Below are positions 62,374-64,000 of a stretch of DNA of 64,000 bases, in pieces (the stretch's first letter is position 1; each line of letters starts with the position of its first letter). Source of the stretch: CAVQFO01 sp963711725 (GTDB lineage: Bacteria; Pseudomonadota; Gammaproteobacteria; Nitrococcales; Aquisalimonadaceae); contig CAVQFO010000023.1 of the NCBI GenBank assembly GCA_963711725.1, positions 310,001 through 374,000 of the forward strand, written 5' to 3'. The translations under genes were made by a program, and so were the position numbers. Under the pieces are notes generated by a model that saw only the letters and a program-made list of their open reading frames with translations, ran no database searches and was not told where the DNA came from.

Positions 62374-62895
62374 TCAGGATTTATCGCCGGGACCGCTTTT
62401 TCCCGTGGAAGCGGAATCGTCGTCACCCGAACCCTTCCCCGACTGCTTCTTCTTCTTTTCTTCCTCGTCGGCAACGCCGCTCATGGCCTGCCACATCGCG
62501 AGATTGCGCTCGGCAATCTGAGTGAGCATGGTCATGGGGTTGGTGTCCATGAAATTCCGGGTCCGCTCACGGAATGCTTTCTGCTGCTCGTCCCACATGT
62601 GCATGCTCTTCTCTAGATAGCTCGTGAGCAGGTTCTGCATGTTACCGCCGTACGAGCGGATGATTTGAGCCAGCAACTCCGCGCTGAATATCGGCTCCCC
62701 GCCCTCTTCTTCCTCGCTGATGATCTGCAGGAGAATGGTTCGGGTAAGATCGTCCTTGGTCTTGGCGTCGATTACTTGAAAGTCCACGCCGTCGATCACC
62801 AGCCGCTTGACGTCGGCCAGAGTGATGTAGCTGCTGATCGCGGTGTCGTAGAGCCGTCGGTTGGGATATTTTTTAATAAGTCGCAAATCGCTCAT
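62374..62895 (-). CDS. phaR: PHA synthesis repressor PhaR
   Basis: A 173-residue regulator. The N-terminal PhaR DNA-binding domain is diagnostic: RLIKKYPNRRLYDTAISSYI and TLADVKRLVIDGVDFQVIDA. A central PHA-accumulation regulator domain (LLAQIIRSYGGNMQNLLTSY, MTMLTQIAERNLAMWQAMSG) and a Lys/Asp/Ser-rich tail follow. PhaR senses PHA granules and represses phasin and biosynthetic genes. The start at 62895 has the family N-terminus MSDLRLIKKYP. It lies between phaA and phaB on the same strand. Confidence 0.94.
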   Translation of the reverse strand: MSDLRLIKKYPNRRLYDTAISSYITLADVKRLVIDGVDFQVIDAKTKDDLTRTILLQIISEEEEGGEPIFSAELLAQIIRSYGGNMQNLLTSYLEKSMHMWDEQQKAFRERTRNFMDTNPMTMLTQIAERNLAMWQAMSGVADEEEKKKKQSGKGSGDDDSASTGKSGPGDKS

Positions 62896-62963
62896 TGCTT
62901 CCCCACCCATTTTCTTGTGGAACCAGGGGCGCCGACCGCGCTTGCGGCCGGCACCTCGCGGAA

Positions 62964-64000
62964 TCAGCGCTCGACAGCCAGCGCGACGCCCTGCCCGCCA
63001 CCGATACACAACGTTGCAAGGCCCTTGTTCGCCTGTCGCCGCTTCATCTCATGGAGCAAAGTGACCAGAATACGCGTTCCGGACGCTCCAATCGGATGCC
63101 CGATGGCAATCGCGCCGCCGTTGACGTTGACCTTTTCAGCATCCCACTGGAGTTCCCGGCCGACGGCCAGCGCCTGGGCCGCGAACGCCTCGTTCGCCTC
63201 GATGAGATCCAGATCGCCGATTTCCCAGCCCGCCTTTTCCAGGCAAAGTCGAGTTGCGGGAATCGGGCCCGAGCCCATGATGGCCGGATCCACGCCGGCA
63301 CTGGCATAGGACCGGATGCGCGCCAGCGGTTCCAGCCCCAGTTCCTCGGCCTTGCGCGCCGACATCACCAATACCACGGCGGCGCCGTCGTTGATGCCGG
63401 AAGCATTGCCGGCGGTCACGCTGCCCTCTTTATTAAAGGCGGGTCGCAGCTTCTGCAGAGCCTCGGCGGTGGTGCCGGGCTTCGGATACTCGTCCTTGGC
63501 GAACACCAGCGGATCGCCCTTGCGCTGGGGGATGCTGATCGGAATGATCTCATCATCGAAACGGCCGGCTTCCTGGGCGGCCACCGCCTTGTTCTGGGAG
63601 TCGGCGGAAAAGCGATCCTGCTCTTCGCGATCGATGCCGTACTTCTCGGCCAGGTTCTCGGCGGTGCAGCCCATGTGGTAGTCATTAAAGGCATCCCACA
63701 GACCGTCTTTGATCATGGTGTCTTCCAGCGCCCAATTGCCCATGCGCTGACCGGTACGCGAGCGGGGCAGAGCATGGGGTGCCAGGCTCATGTTTTCCTG
63801 GCCGCCGGCGACGATGACTTCGGCGTCGCCCAACCGAATTGCCTGGGCCGCGAGGTGAACAGCCTTGAGGCCGCTGCCGCACACCTTGTTGATCGTCATG
63901 GCCGGCACGGTGACCGGCAGTCCGGCGCCCAAGGCCGCCTGCCGGGCCGGATTCTGCCCCGTCGCGGCGGTCAGAACCTGGCCGAGAATGACCTCATCCA
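62964..64000 (-). CDS. phaA: Acetyl-CoA acetyltransferase PhaA (5' truncated by window edge)
   Basis: The last ~345 codons of a biosynthetic thiolase condensing two acetyl-CoA to acetoacetyl-CoA. Visible: DEVILGQVLTAATGQNPARQ at the window edge, active-site TINKVCGSGLKAVHLA, EANEAFAAQALAV, GGAIAIGHPIGASGTRILV (His) and the C-terminal second cysteine in LCIGGGQGVALAVE. About 50 N-terminal residues lie outside. First gene of the visible phaA-phaR-phaB run. Confidence 0.95.
   Translation of the reverse strand, partial: DEVILGQVLTAATGQNPARQAALGAGLPVTVPAMTINKVCGSGLKAVHLAAQAIRLGDAEVIVAGGQENMSLAPHALPRSRTGQRMGNWALEDTMIKDGLWDAFNDYHMGCTAENLAEKYGIDREEQDRFSADSQNKAVAAQEAGRFDDEIIPISIPQRKGDPLVFAKDEYPKPGTTAEALQKLRPAFNKEGSVTAGNASGINDGAAVVLVMSARKAEELGLEPLARIRSYASAGVDPAIMGSGPIPATRLCLEKAGWEIGDLDLIEANEAFAAQALAVGRELQWDAEKVNVNGGAIAIGHPIGASGTRILVTLLHEMKRRQANKGLATLCIGGGQGVALAVER

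Noticed and set aside
62896..63009. A longer PhaR N-terminus
   Set aside because: The extra Arg/Gly-rich codons overlap the end of phaA and precede the diagnostic MSDLRLIKKYPNRRLYD start.

Overview
This 64-kb window is GC-rich chromosomal DNA from a gammaproteobacterium. Several blocks are in the order usual for that class: tig-clpP-clpX-lon-hupB-ppiD behind a Pro/Arg/His/Lys/Leu tRNA cluster, rpsF-priB-rpsR-(DUF2232-like)-rplI-dnaB-alr-radA, and dapA-bamC-purL. The class III polyhydroxyalkanoate (PHA) synthase pair phaE/phaC with phaB, phaR and phaA, together with a flagellar stator and a microcin-C/Yej type peptide importer, points towards the purple-sulfur/Ectothiorhodospiraceae side of the class (Chromatiales-like). 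That placement is inference from gene content only.

Layout. 0-9 kb: a truncated HxlR-type regulator diverges from a truncated haemoglobin across a perfect 17-bp palindrome; then a phospholipase-D/cardiolipin synthase gene coupled to a tiny membrane ORF, tRNA-Arg(CCT), motA-motB followed by a membrane-anchored methyltransferase and an HDOD-GAF protein, and two unrecognised genes. 9.0-9.3 kb: a one-spacer type I-E CRISPR remnant with an intact repeat, a degenerate terminal repeat and a leader-like flank, but no cas genes in the window. 9.3-17 kb is an accessory metal and envelope-stress region: a mercury operon (merR divergent from merT-merP-merA plus an extra membrane gene), a YceI/cytochrome b561 pair, a YceI-like lipoprotein, the 3' end of a copper P-type ATPase left as a remnant, a Met/Gly/Tyr-repeat Spy-like protein, a SHOCT protein, a His/Cys-rich exported protein and a PP2C phosphatase. 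17-27 kb: dispersed palindromic repeats, der, yejF-yejE-yejB-yejA, ppiD.

27-35 kb: hupB, two tRNAs, lon, clpX, clpP, tig and a five-tRNA cluster. This stretch holds twelve single-base reading-frame breaks in about 4.8 kb. All the domains can still be read, so local sequencing error is more likely than real decay. 35-56 kb: housekeeping genes (folD, a PilZ protein, radA, alr, dnaB, rplI, rpsR, priB, rpsF, rlmB, rnr, tRNA-Leu, purL, bamC, dapA, gcvR, a peroxiredoxin and a PIN-PhoH ATPase). A 180-bp MITE-like inverted-repeat element supplies the PhoH stop codon. 56-64 kb: a GcvH-like protein whose lipoyl-lysine position is aspartate, a BepA-like metalloprotease, then phaE-phaC on the plus strand and phaB-phaR-phaA on the minus strand. 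Between the two pha transcription units lie a pair of overlapping, oppositely directed candidate small transcripts, each with its own promoter and terminator, and phaB has a near-consensus promoter with a perfect palindrome across its spacer.

The least explained items are the CRISPR remnant, the overlapping transcript pair between phaC and phaB, the lysine-less GcvH relative and the MITE. Promoter, terminator and ncRNA calls are read by eye from sequence motifs.
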